Origin: Diplodia intermedia
Lineage: Eukaryota > Ascomycota > Dothideomycetes > Botryosphaeriales > Botryosphaeriaceae
Direction: 5' to 3'
Assembly: GCA_021495925.1 (NCBI GenBank)
Contig: JAKEKT010000033.1
Span: forward strand, 248,001 to 312,000
Length of the DNA: 64,000 nt
The notes below the pieces were generated by a model that saw only the letters and a program-made list of their open reading frames with translations, ran no database searches and was not told where the DNA came from. Positions 33,235-42,362 of the stretch are shown here, in pieces (the stretch's first letter is position 1; each line of letters begins with the position of its first letter). The position numbers and the translations under genes are program-made.

Positions 33235-33682
33235 CCGCGCGGCGCAACCAGGCGTGTGACGGATGCAAGCGGCGCAAGGTGCGCTGCAAAGCTCAAGGTC
33301 CTGAACGAGCTTAGCGCCTCCACCGCGCTCGCCGTCCGCCGGAAGCTCCGCCGGAGGAGAGGCCCACAGCCCACCACCGGCCGCCGGCCATTGCTGGACG
33401 ACTACTTCGCCCACTACCACCCCGCCTGTCCCATCCTGCACGAGCCTGCCCCAGAACATGCACGACCACGAGCTGGCTGTCGGAGGTGCTGCAGTACGAC
33501 GCTGAGGCCCGCCTTGGAGGCTACGTCGAGAACTTTCTCAAGGAGCCGGACCAGATGAACCTCGATCAGATTCCGGAGACGACCGGCGCCCGGACTCAGC
33601 CGCTGGAACTCGTGGCGGTGCCGGGTCTCGAGGGCTTTGGCCTGGATTTTTGCGCGGCCGACTTTGGGGTCGGCGACATGTA
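33235..33682 (+). pseudogene. Collapsed Zn2Cys6 transcription factor remnant
   Basis: The sequence codes RRNQACDGCKRRKVRCKAQG, the first half of a Zn2Cys6 cluster, then meets TAG at the place where the second three cysteines should come. In another frame there follows LLDDYFAHYHPACPILHEP, a block normally found at the start of the fungal-specific regulatory domain, and then a third-frame tail WLSEVLQYDAEARLGGYVE ending in TAG at 33680. Normal members are 600-900 residues; the same landmarks are compressed here into about 150 codons with at least two frame changes. It has lost most of its body and cannot work. Confidence 0.65.
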
Positions 33683-33952
33683 GATCAAAAGCTCAACGAG
33701 AGGCATGAGAGGGGAAGAAGCTTCATATTCTCGCAAGAGCTTGTCCGCACCGAGGGCTCGTCTAGCACGGACATTGTGGGTTCGCCGACGAGCCACCGTT
33801 TTATTATTATTATTTTTTTCGCTGTTGCTCCGCTTACGCAACGGTGTTAACAGCGTCTGGATTGGCCTTGGCGAACCTCCGACTTCAGCCCCACCCGGAG
33901 ACATGGGGCTACTGCAGTCGTTTTGAGGAACTGACAAACCACGCTCACCACC

Positions 33953-34316
33953 ATGTCTCTCCAAGGAAAAGTTGCCATCGTCACCGGCGGTGCTCGCGGC
34001 ATCGGGGAAGGAATCGTGAAGGCTCTGGCAGCAGAACACCCCACGGCCAGTCTCTACATCTCCACCGCCACTTCCTCACAAGCAGCACGATCCGCAGGTG
34101 GCATTCACATACGTCTCCGACGCCTCCCGCCCGCTCGCCGAGTCCTTCATCCGGGAACTGCAATCCCTCAACCGTCCCTCCTCCACCGCCACCTTCGCCG
34201 CCATCCAAGCCGACATGGATGACGCGAGAGGAGATGTGGGCGTTGGTGTCATGACATGTCCCGGGATGTCCTCGCCACTGGATGATACGCCGGAATGTCG
34301 TCATGGAAAAACTTGA
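33953..34316 (+). pseudogene. N-terminal fragment of a short-chain dehydrogenase
   Basis: It starts properly with MSLQGKVAIVTGGARGIGEG, the Rossmann NAD(P)-binding loop of the SDR family. After about 45 codons the frame is lost by one base step and resumes as VAFTYVSDASRPLAESFIRE and FAAIQADMDD, the next strands of the fold. It then runs into unrelated sequence and stops. The catalytic Ser, Tyr-x3-Lys region is absent. It lies 270 bp after the broken Zn2Cys6 gene and may be part of the same lost locus. Confidence 0.7.
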
Positions 34317-36022
34317 GAACCAAATACTTTGTGAGCAAGCAAGCATTCATTTTGTATCCTTCACGTTATATCGTAGACTGTAACTCATGCACAGTACCCA
34401 CGCCACGCTTAACTGTCGCACCACAACCCTTTAAAGCCGTCCTCCAAGTGCAAGGTGCTACTGGACGTGGCCGTCACAGTCGTCGGCATGTGCGTTGCGG
34501 TATCCTGTGGTGGTGTGGTTGACACTACGGCGGTTCGATGCAAGCGAACTAAATCACGAGCGAATTGCAACTCCCACGCCGCTTGTCAAGACCGCCTCTT
34601 CTCGACCTTAGACTCCTCTTCGAGGCTAGACGCGGTCGAAGCCTTGGGGGTAAAGAGGACGGTGAAGGCGTACTTGAACTGCATTGTCGCCCCTCGTTCA
34701 TGAGATGTTGGAAAATACTTTGCGGTGACCTTCTTGAATTGCTATTGATGACCGATGCAGCAGAACAAGGGACGGCCTCATGTACCATGGACGCGAAGCG
34801 CCGGAATGCAGCTTAGCCTTGGCCTTCAGATGCTCGTAAATTATGGTAGCCAGTCGGCCAACCTTCCCCAAGCCGGTCGGGTTGCAATGCTCACCAGTAG
34901 CAGCCGTCGGTGCACTGGATCGCGCCCACCATCGGTTTTGGCCCCGGTTTTGTTCAACAGTCGGTGCACTCCCTCTCTTAACCCCGAGATCGAAGCTGCT
35001 TGCCGACCATATTTGCCACAGGCGCGAGATCCCCAACCTGTTTAGGATGACTCGAAGTCCGCTGTGGTGTCTGCTGTCCAAAAGGACATGGTGGATGACC
35101 CGAATCCGAATTTGCTGCCTGGTATCCAAAAGAGGATCAAAGGATTTGGACATGGTTCACTGAGCCCCATTCCAGAATCCAGCTTCTTGGATTAGGAAAG
35201 TATTGCGGTGATCAGACATGCGAACGTGTCGTTGGCTATAAGATCCTTGTCGTGTATTGCGTGTGCTGTCCCTGTTTGGGATGGAAAGCTGCCGAGAATC
35301 GGAGCAATTTTTTTCCACCCCTGCTCTAATCAGCCTATTGGCGACGTTATCTCAACCGAAGGATCAAAAATGGAGGACGAGCTGAACATCGCACTGTTGC
35401 TTATTGCAAGGAAGCTGCGCAGAAGGTATACGGGAGCCTCGTGTGATTGATCGGGGTAATTGAGGCGCAAGTTGTTGCTGGAAGTGTGGGACATATCTAC
35501 AAGGCTGCCTACTAGAATTCGTAGGGCTGAACCACTAAGTTTATATATTAGAAAAGGCCGTCGTATCATGAGCATTATAATTCGACTAGAGTGCTGTCGC
35601 AGTCTCCCCGGGCCCAAGCAGGTTGCTGCCCGTCTTGCTCACCTCTTGATCGAGCCTACCCCATTACAATGTGTTGGAGTCTGACACGAGCGGCCTATCG
35701 CATGCATCCTCTGCAGCTTCCGGCCGATAGGATATGTGGGCCGAAGCATCAGTCGAGGTTAGACCGTTAGACCCCCCACATCTGGAATGGCCCCCACTCC
35801 GTGACATACGAAGCTGCGCATGACCAGAAACAGTATACACGTAGGGCTTTGGGCTGGAAGGAGTCCCCGGCTTACTTGTTCGGTACCTGAAGAATCCTCA
35901 GCGACCATTTGACTGACACTCAGCCACAACCGGGCCAAGCAATGCCACGACGCCCCACCCGAGCAGGATCGTGACCCATGTGAGTAAGCACAGCAGGATT
36001 ACAAGGGCGGTAACCTCCAGCG
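34317..36022. other. 1.7 kb region with little recognisable content
   Basis: No full gene is seen. One exon-like piece on the plus strand at 35046-35195 follows acceptor ctgtttag and encodes VQKDMVDDPNPNLLPGIQKR and LSPIPESSFLD before TAG; its 5' partner was not found. The rest looks non-coding. Confidence 0.35.
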
Positions 36023-36320
36023 CAGTATCGACTCGAGACCAACACCACATTCAACCATGTTTTGCCTCGAATTGTATGCTGGGCCGCAGCTTGAGCGGTT
36101 CCGCGTCATCCGGCTGACGCTCTACACCATCGTGACATGGCTCGATGGATCTCATACCCCACACGGTAGGACAGTATTGGCTCGAAACCAACACCACATC
36201 CAAGAATTTTTTGCGAGAGTTGGATGCCAGGCTACAGCTTGAGCGGTCCCGCATCAACCGGCCGACGCTATCCATCACCATGAAGCGGCTCGTTAGATTC
36301 CCAGACCCCACACAGCCGGG
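36023..36320. repeat. Diverged 149 bp tandem duplication upstream of the small secreted peptide gene
   Basis: Two head-to-tail copies start with CAGTATCGACTCGAGACC (36023) and CAGTATTGGCTCGAAACC (36172) and stay alignable to about 36320, sharing AACACCACAT, CAGCTTGAGCGG, and ACCCCACAC near the ends. Identity looks like roughly 65-75 percent by eye. The second copy ends about 10 bp before the TATA box of the peptide gene, so its promoter includes the duplication. Confidence 0.65.
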
Positions 36321-36331
36321 GAGTTGAATGG

Positions 36332-36338
36332 GTATAAA
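36332..36338 (+). promoter_or_regulatory. TATA box of the small secreted peptide gene
   Basis: TATAAAA lies 107 bp before the ATG at 36445, followed by a CT/CA-rich leader with TCA/ACCA repeats typical of strongly expressed fungal secreted-protein genes. Confidence 0.6.
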
Positions 36339-36444
36339 ATGCTCCCTTCTGCCTTCGAACTGAGCATCAAACTCATCAGCTCAGACACCATTCACTCAGC
36401 TTCTTCAAACACCACTCAAACCAAAACATCAACCACCTTTCACC

Positions 36445-36702
36445 ATGCGTTTCTCTGTCTCCGTCATCACTCTCTTCCTCGCCTCCGCACTTGCCGCTCC
36501 GGCGAGCGAGGCACCGGAGGCCTCGGGCCTTCTGCAGGCAAGGTGCATCGCGAACGGCGGTAGGTCCACGTTTTGAAGTCCTTTTTTTTGTACATCTACT
36601 GACGGAGTCTGGGGACCAGCTGAATGCATCAACGACGTCAACAGCTGCTGCAGCGGTCTCTGCGCCATGGACAAGGGATTGGCAACCTACACCTGCCAGT
36701 AA
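36445..36702 (+). CDS. Small secreted cysteine-rich peptide with knottin-like spacing
   Basis: Two exons, 36445-36559 and 36620-36702, encode 65 residues. A signal peptide (MRFSVSVITLFLASALA) is followed by a short acidic pro-region ending LLQAR. The mature part of 33 residues has six cysteines in the order C-x5-C-x6-CC-x3-C-x10-C, the arrangement of inhibitor-cystine-knot peptides. The gene is too short to show as one long frame because the intron splits the first two cysteines. Fungal relatives in size and pattern include candidate effectors and knottin-like secreted peptides; no activity is claimed. The stop codon is immediately followed by gtaagt, so splicing from a gtaagg site two bases before the stop could give a different C-terminus. 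Surroundings are gene remnants. Confidence 0.75.
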
Positions 36703-37154
36703 GGTAAGTGTTCCTCCGCGGGACCCTATGGTTTCGCAGACCAGACTGACAATTGGAGCCAGGTACATGGCTAGGACCTGAAAAGACGGGCCCAGGAGCT
36801 TCGGAAATCTTTTTCCTTGGCCCTGGGCGATGGGCTGAGTACACGCTCTGTTCTCGATGGGGCGGATGGTACTTTATATGGTTGAAACGACTTTCTTTAT
36901 AGAATGACTCTCGCTACAGCGATGCCGGCTTGCTTAGATATCTCGCAATTGATTTGAAGCTTTCTCTTTCAGCATTTTGGGGTGACAAATAATCTTTCAC
37001 TATGACGAGAATCTGCTTCCCGTGCGTCAAGTGCTCAGCCGTAGATTCAAGTTCCTCTCATCAGAAGGAGAAGTGGCACCAAAGCCCCCCTGTTCTCACT
37101 CCCACAGCCACTAAGACCTTGGACTCGAGATTCCGCAGTGGCTTTTGACAAGAG
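36703..37154. other. 3' flank of the peptide gene
   Basis: It starts with a possible 3'-UTR intron (gtaagtg at 36704 to gagccag at 36762). No other content seen. Confidence 0.35.
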
Positions 37155-38698
37155 GCGTTTGACTTACAGAACCATGGCACAAATGACACATCCATCGTCG
37201 TCAGCATCGCGATCTAGACCACATACTCTATGAGGAGCGTCTCTCATGTGGTTCCCGCATCGATGTTGCGGCTGCTTCCCGGAGCGCAAAGCTTTGGAAT
37301 GAGCGCGAGCTAGTCCAGCAGCGTCTTGAGCACCCTCCCCATCGCGGATACCAAACATCTGTCCCGGCCACACACCGTGCTCGAGACCCCACGGTGGGTC
37401 GACGTGCGAGGCCATCCATGTGCTGATGCTTCCGTTGGAGCCATAGCATGTGCCCAGATCGTGCTCGCGGTAGGTGCCATTGGCGACGAAATCGTTGAAG
37501 CTGCGTACGCATGGGACGATAGCGCACTCGGTGCCGAGGAAGGTGATGTTGGAGTCGAGGTTGCTGGGGGACGGCGTTGTCGCCCGACGGCTCGACCAGC
37601 CCGGAGTCGTTGACCACGGCGCGGATCGAATTGTACGTCAGCGACGGGGCGTTGCTCTTGGCCGTGTTGGACCCCATTTTCACGACAGCTCCGTTCGAGA
37701 CGTTCGGCGACATCTGTCTGTACCGCAGAGCATACCCCGAATCCGGAAGGGACACGGTGCAGTTCTTGCGAAATGAGTCCGATCTGATAGGGCAGCCATA
37801 ATCCAAGTGTTCGTTCACTGACATCCGAGCACCTTGAACAATATTCGAAGGTGGACACGGGCCCCCAGTTACAGTTTCCGGTGCTGCAGAGATATTGCGG
37901 GGCTGCGCACGCCGCTGTGGGATCAGTGTTGATGAGAGCGCTGTATACATTAGACTTCAGAACTGGGTCGACGTAGTAGACTGGTTTCTATTAGCAGAAT
38001 CCTTGTGTGGATATGTCGAAACACACACTGTCTGCACCTATGCCCGGCCCAAGCGACTCGTAAGTAGAAGCATTGGCGAGCCGGGCTACCTGATCGCTGT
38101 CGGACACAGCCTTTGCGTAGTGGTGAATGAGATTCTTGATAAAGGGGTCAGGCCCAAAATAACAGCGGCGCTTCCAAGAACAGCGAAGTGTCTGCGAATA
38201 CAGTCAATTACTGGAGCTACCACGGAAAGCCATGCCGACCGACCTTGCTCTGAGATGACACAACAGCTCGGCGCTTCGAACAAGGCCACGGCTAGCCGCA
38301 ACGAAGACTGCAACGTCGGACAACGGGCGCTCTTTCTCGGCAAACCACACCCACTTCAGTTGGCTCAAGCCTTTGGTCATGGGCATCAGAATGCAGACTT
38401 TTGCGAAGGTGCTGAGCCACGACACCAACGAGTTAAGGGAGATGCCATCCCACTCCAGCTGCGGTTCGTCATCGTACTTGCTCAGAACCACGATCGTCCC
38501 AATGAGCGCAGCAGCTGCGCCGAGAACCCCCAGAGGTTCGAAAAAACCACCAGCCCTCGAGCGTTGGCAATCTTGGAGCCCATTGAAACGAAGAGGTATG
38601 CTTTGACCCAATGTCGTCCTTCTGCTGTCCGTACGGTACCGATTCCGGACTGAGCGAGCGGGCATGCTCGTCCGGACTCTTTGGATTCTCTCCCGCAT
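37155..38698 (-). pseudogene. DUF3176-family membrane protein, inactivated
   Basis: All landmarks of this fungal membrane-protein family occur in order on the minus strand: ALIGTIVVLSKYDDEPQLEW (first membrane helix), STFAKVCILMPMTKGLSQLK, WVWFAEKERPLSDVAVF, then FAVLGSAAVILGL, VDPVLKSNVYSALINTDPTA, CAAPQYLCSTGNC, WGPVSTFEYCSRCSDVS, FRKNCTVSLPDSGYALRY and GTECAIVPCVRSFNDFV, then WGLEHGVWPGQMFGIRDG. They sit in three different frames, with shifts near 38155, 37820 and 37580. In the C-terminal part TAG, TGA and TAG interrupt the frame (37215-37313). The normal 600-plus residue protein therefore cannot be made. Function of the family is unknown. Confidence 0.8.
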
Positions 38699-39206
38699 GG
38701 GTTGTAGTCTCCTGAACTGCCGGCGATTGAGATCGACTTATCCAGCAAGATCGCCAGTTGCCCGCGTTATGCTGAATCTTTGGGTTCTCGTCGCTGGTTC
38801 TCGGGACTGCAAGGGGCTAGTATCCTATGCTGGCTAAAGAGGCCGGCTGAATGGGGCTTATATCTTGGTTGGATGGAGGCCAGGACTGCCATAGACTGAG
38901 CGCAAGGCTGGCATTAAAGATATTCCGTGTATTGGCTGCTACAGTAGAAGAGTAGAAAAGACCACCGTAGGTGATAACGAAAATTCCAATTTGCTTACTT
39001 GATACTAGCTGGCACTAAGGACCTAAAATATGGGTCGCCAGCTAGTCAACTATCTATAAACAAAACAGTTTCTACAAGGAAACATTACATAATCTCAGCG
39101 CCAACGCTTAATACTCACTCCAACGCTATTGGGAATCATAAAAGACAAAAGGGAAAGACAAAAACAGTCAAGGCCTCGAGGCTTCAAGACGAAGAACCAA
39201 ACCCAA
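38699..39206. other. Intergenic spacer, nothing recognised
   Basis: Upstream flank of the DUF3176 remnant and downstream flank of the NACHT gene; no frame or repeat supported. Confidence 0.4.
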
Positions 39207-42200
39207 TCAAGACTTCAAAAACTGCTTCAACTTCTTGATAATGCTCTTTTTCCGCTTCATATGCTCGTTCTTCTTCTTCGACTGTTCCAACGCGGCCACA
39301 ACCTCGCCCGCAAGCTCCCGGTCCACACTGCCGACCGCCTTCGCCACGATATCCTCGGCGGCGCTGCCTCGCACCGTGACGAACGGGTCAGCGTCATGCG
39401 CCAGGAAAAGCCGGGCCATCCCGCCGAGCCGAACCCGCTCCTCGCGGCTGAGGTTCGACTGCACCTCGATGCCGGCAGCCATGCTGGACAGCAGGAGGTA
39501 CCAAGGCGTTTTGTACGCGGCGGCGCCGGCGCCGGCGCCGTGTTCGTTCGGGCGGGCGCCGTGGTCGAGCAGCAGGCGGACGAACTTGGCGTCGATGCGT
39601 TCGTCTTTCACGGCCGTGGCGAGCAGGCTGCTCAGCTGGTGCTGCTCCCCCTCGCGCAGCGCGTGCTCGACGTACGAGTAGAAGCCGGCCAGGAAGGCGA
39701 AGTCGAAGAAGGTCGACGAGCCCGTGCGCTGCGGGCAGGCGTTCGTCCAGTGCGGGTTGCTGACGAGCGGGACGCAGGACTGGATGCGCCTGCGCCATTG
39801 CTCCTGCTCGGGGTTGTTCTGCCCGAGGAGGCAGGTCGCGGCTCGGTCGAGCTGGGTGAGGATGGCAAGGTTCTTCTTCCCGTTCTCCTTTTCAATCGTT
39901 CCCGAGAACTTGAGACACTGCGTGGCGAGTTGTTGGAAGCGCTCGAAAGGAGGGGCTGGGGATGGGGCAGTCTTCTTTAGGCTGCGGAGGTATCCGGTGC
40001 AAAGAGCCAGCTTGATATCCTCATCTGATTCGGCCGAGCCGCTTTGAATGGAATCTCGTGTGTCTTCCTTCTCAAGGAACTCCTCCACAGACTTGTGTAT
40101 GTACTGGACCGTGGCCCAAGCACCGTGTTCGTCAAAAGACGGCGCATCGAGCATGTTTCCACAAAGGGTGTGCAGCTGTTGCCGCGTATGTTCAGCGATG
40201 GCATCCAGTTCCGCGGATGTCAAGGGTTTGAAGTCGTCTTCCAGGGCTTTGTCAGGGCCCTCGTTTGCATAATGTATGGAAAGCAGGGACATTGGAGCGC
40301 CAGCTGCTTGAATCAATCGGAATATCCGGGAGGATTGCTGAAAGTCATCCTCTTTTATCCGAGACCAAGTCACTTCGAAAAGCTCCTCTAGGCCTGGGGG
40401 GTATTGTCGGAGACGAACTTGCAACTCCTGGATGCCATGTATCTCCTGGAAACCCTCGAGTAAGGACGCCGTGACAATCTGAACCCACAGAAAACTCCCG
40501 TCTGCCTTTTGGGCGATGGCATGGACAAGCCTGTCAATCTTGGTCGGCTCCTCGATCTGCAGCTTGTGGAACGAGTCATTTCCCGAAAGTTGTTCTCTGG
40601 CGTACAGTTCAATGTCGGCTTCTGTCAGTCGTTCCAGTGAGAGTGAGGGTTTGCCTTGGAAAGCCGTGTCGAAAACGTCCCACGGTTGACTAGAAACACA
40701 TATCTTGACGTGCTGATCATTCGCACCACACTCCAGAAGGAACTCGGTCAGCTTTTTGGGGTCTCCCTTGTATTCATCCAGACCGTCGATCATGATGAAG
40801 TATTTTCTCGATTCGTCCGATACAAGGGATTTGAAAGCGCGCTCCAGCTCCGCTAAGGTCCAATGGCGGTCATCGGGGCCAAAGAGAGTGTTGTATGCCC
40901 AGCGGGCGGGGAGAAGTTCAGGGATTAACTGTGGACGCTTCTCGACAGCCTGGTACAAGAGTGCACGCAATAAGCCTTCCTTGGACATTTGCATGACTTC
41001 TCCAGAGTTCCAGAAGAAGAATCCCATGATGACCAGCTCGGAGTCACCACTCCATGTCTGAAGATAGCGTTTGAGACGCTCGTCATCATGGAGAAGCTTC
41101 ATTAGTGTGGATTTCCCAGCGCCCGGCTTTCCCTTGATCCAATAGAGTGAGCCATCCTCTTCAAGCCACTTTCGGTAGTTGTCCCAGTCGGGAGACCGTT
41201 CGTTTTTGTCGGAGTACCTTCTTTGAAGGAGAGTGTTCCACCAACCCCTCTTCAGAGCCCCGCCGTCTGTAATGGTCAGGTGTTTGTTCGCAGGCACCAC
41301 ATCTGAGTTGCGTTGCTCGAGAGGCGGGGCTCTGAGTGGTACCGGGAATTCCGATCGACCATGATCAGCACCGCCCGTACTTTTGACATGATCAGTTCCC
41401 ACAAACACCCATTCGAAAGTCTCCTTGTGCGCTTCCGAAATCTCTTGATAGCGGCTCCTCATATCATGGAATCTGAGCTTTTCCAAAACCTGTCTCTGAA
41501 CAATCTCATCCCTCCGCCTTTTCGCTGTTTCCACAAGCAAGGTCAAGAAGGAGGCGGGCTCCTGCCCGCCGCCGTTCTGTATGAAGGTCTCGAGGATCTC
41601 TTTTTGGAAGTGATGCTTTTCTAGGACTTCGTCCCGTTGCTTCTTCAAGGCGTCCAATTTTTTCGGGTCTTGAAGCTGGCCATTCTCGTCCCTGCCGAGC
41701 TCATTGATCCGTCCGTTAAAACGGGTCTCGTCCTTCTCTGTGCGAGCAACTAAATCGTCGAGAAATTTCTGATAGGTGATGCCGTTGAAATCCACAAACT
41801 CCTGCAGAGACTCAAGCACGGCCTGACCCAGCTTGTCCTGGCACTGCTGGAGAACCTTGGTGCGAGCATCGATGTCCTCCTCGGTCCAGAGAGTGAGCAG
41901 CGCTTGGCGAAATGTAGTCCATGTTGCCTCGGTATCCTTTGACTTTGACTTCAGGTCGGACAGTGCTCCCAGAAGCTCCTGGGCGACGTTGTTGCAGTCG
42001 CTGCACAGATTAGAGAGGTGCTCCTCAATCTCAATCAGTTTCTCTTCGTGCAGCCGCGCTCTTCGATCCTCGTCCGTCTCGACCGGCTTCTCTGCGGGCT
42101 TCGAATGCTTCAATCGCTGCCTCACCCGCTGATGTCTACTCTCCACCTCCTCCTTCTCGCGATACCGAGTGACTGTGAATTTGATTCCATCGTTAAGATG

Positions 42201-42362
42201 CACAAGGCTTCTGGTGATGGTTTCCAGCACGGGGTATCGGATTAGCGTGTCATCTTCGGCCGTGCGGTAGGGTCCGTTAGGCTTGCCGATCAGGCCGTTG
42301 GTGGAGGCAACGAACTGGACGACATTGGAAGCAAGGCCAAGGGCAGTAAGCGGGTCAGCCAT
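39207..42362 (-). CDS. NACHT-domain STAND protein (fungal NLR-like), intact single exon
   Basis: An uninterrupted 1051-residue frame. Residues 1-25 form a hydrophobic N-terminal helix (MADPLTALGLASNVVQFVAS) as in fungal NLR N-domains; 60-320 is helical and highly charged. The NTPase has Walker A GKPGAGKST at 411-419 and Walker B YFIMIDGLDE at 521-530, then ICVSSQPWDVFDTAF (sensor-like) and a helical arm (GSFLWVQIVTASLLEGF, QYPPGLEELFEVTW). The C-terminal 250 residues contain ankyrin-like segments (AKFVRLLLDHGARPNEHG, MARLFLAHDADPFVTVRG). The end is a lysine-rich helix. Such proteins oligomerise on ligand binding and in some fungi trigger heterokaryon incompatibility or immunity-like death. 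No lesions; the ligand-binding part is short for an NLR. GC-biased shadow frames lie opposite. Confidence 0.9.
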   Translation of the reverse strand: MADPLTALGLASNVVQFVASTNGLIGKPNGPYRTAEDDTLIRYPVLETITRSLVHLNDGIKFTVTRYREKEEVESRHQRVRQRLKHSKPAEKPVETDEDRRARLHEEKLIEIEEHLSNLCSDCNNVAQELLGALSDLKSKSKDTEATWTTFRQALLTLWTEEDIDARTKVLQQCQDKLGQAVLESLQEFVDFNGITYQKFLDDLVARTEKDETRFNGRINELGRDENGQLQDPKKLDALKKQRDEVLEKHHFQKEILETFIQNGGGQEPASFLTLLVETAKRRRDEIVQRQVLEKLRFHDMRSRYQEISEAHKETFEWVFVGTDHVKSTGGADHGRSEFPVPLRAPPLEQRNSDVVPANKHLTITDGGALKRGWWNTLLQRRYSDKNERSPDWDNYRKWLEEDGSLYWIKGKPGAGKSTLMKLLHDDERLKRYLQTWSGDSELVIMGFFFWNSGEVMQMSKEGLLRALLYQAVEKRPQLIPELLPARWAYNTLFGPDDRHWTLAELERAFKSLVSDESRKYFIMIDGLDEYKGDPKKLTEFLLECGANDQHVKICVSSQPWDVFDTAFQGKPSLSLERLTEADIELYAREQLSGNDSFHKLQIEEPTKIDRLVHAIAQKADGSFLWVQIVTASLLEGFQEIHGIQELQVRLRQYPPGLEELFEVTWSRIKEDDFQQSSRIFRLIQAAGAPMSLLSIHYANEGPDKALEDDFKPLTSAELDAIAEHTRQQLHTLCGNMLDAPSFDEHGAWATVQYIHKSVEEFLEKEDTRDSIQSGSAESDEDIKLALCTGYLRSLKKTAPSPAPPFERFQQLATQCLKFSGTIEKENGKKNLAILTQLDRAATCLLGQNNPEQEQWRRRIQSCVPLVSNPHWTNACPQRTGSSTFFDFAFLAGFYSYVEHALREGEQHQLSSLLATAVKDERIDAKFVRLLLDHGARPNEHGAGAGAAAYKTPWYLLLSSMAAGIEVQSNLSREERVRLGGMARLFLAHDADPFVTVRGSAAEDIVAKAVGSVDRELAGEVVAALEQSKKKNEHMKRKKSIIKKLKQFLKS

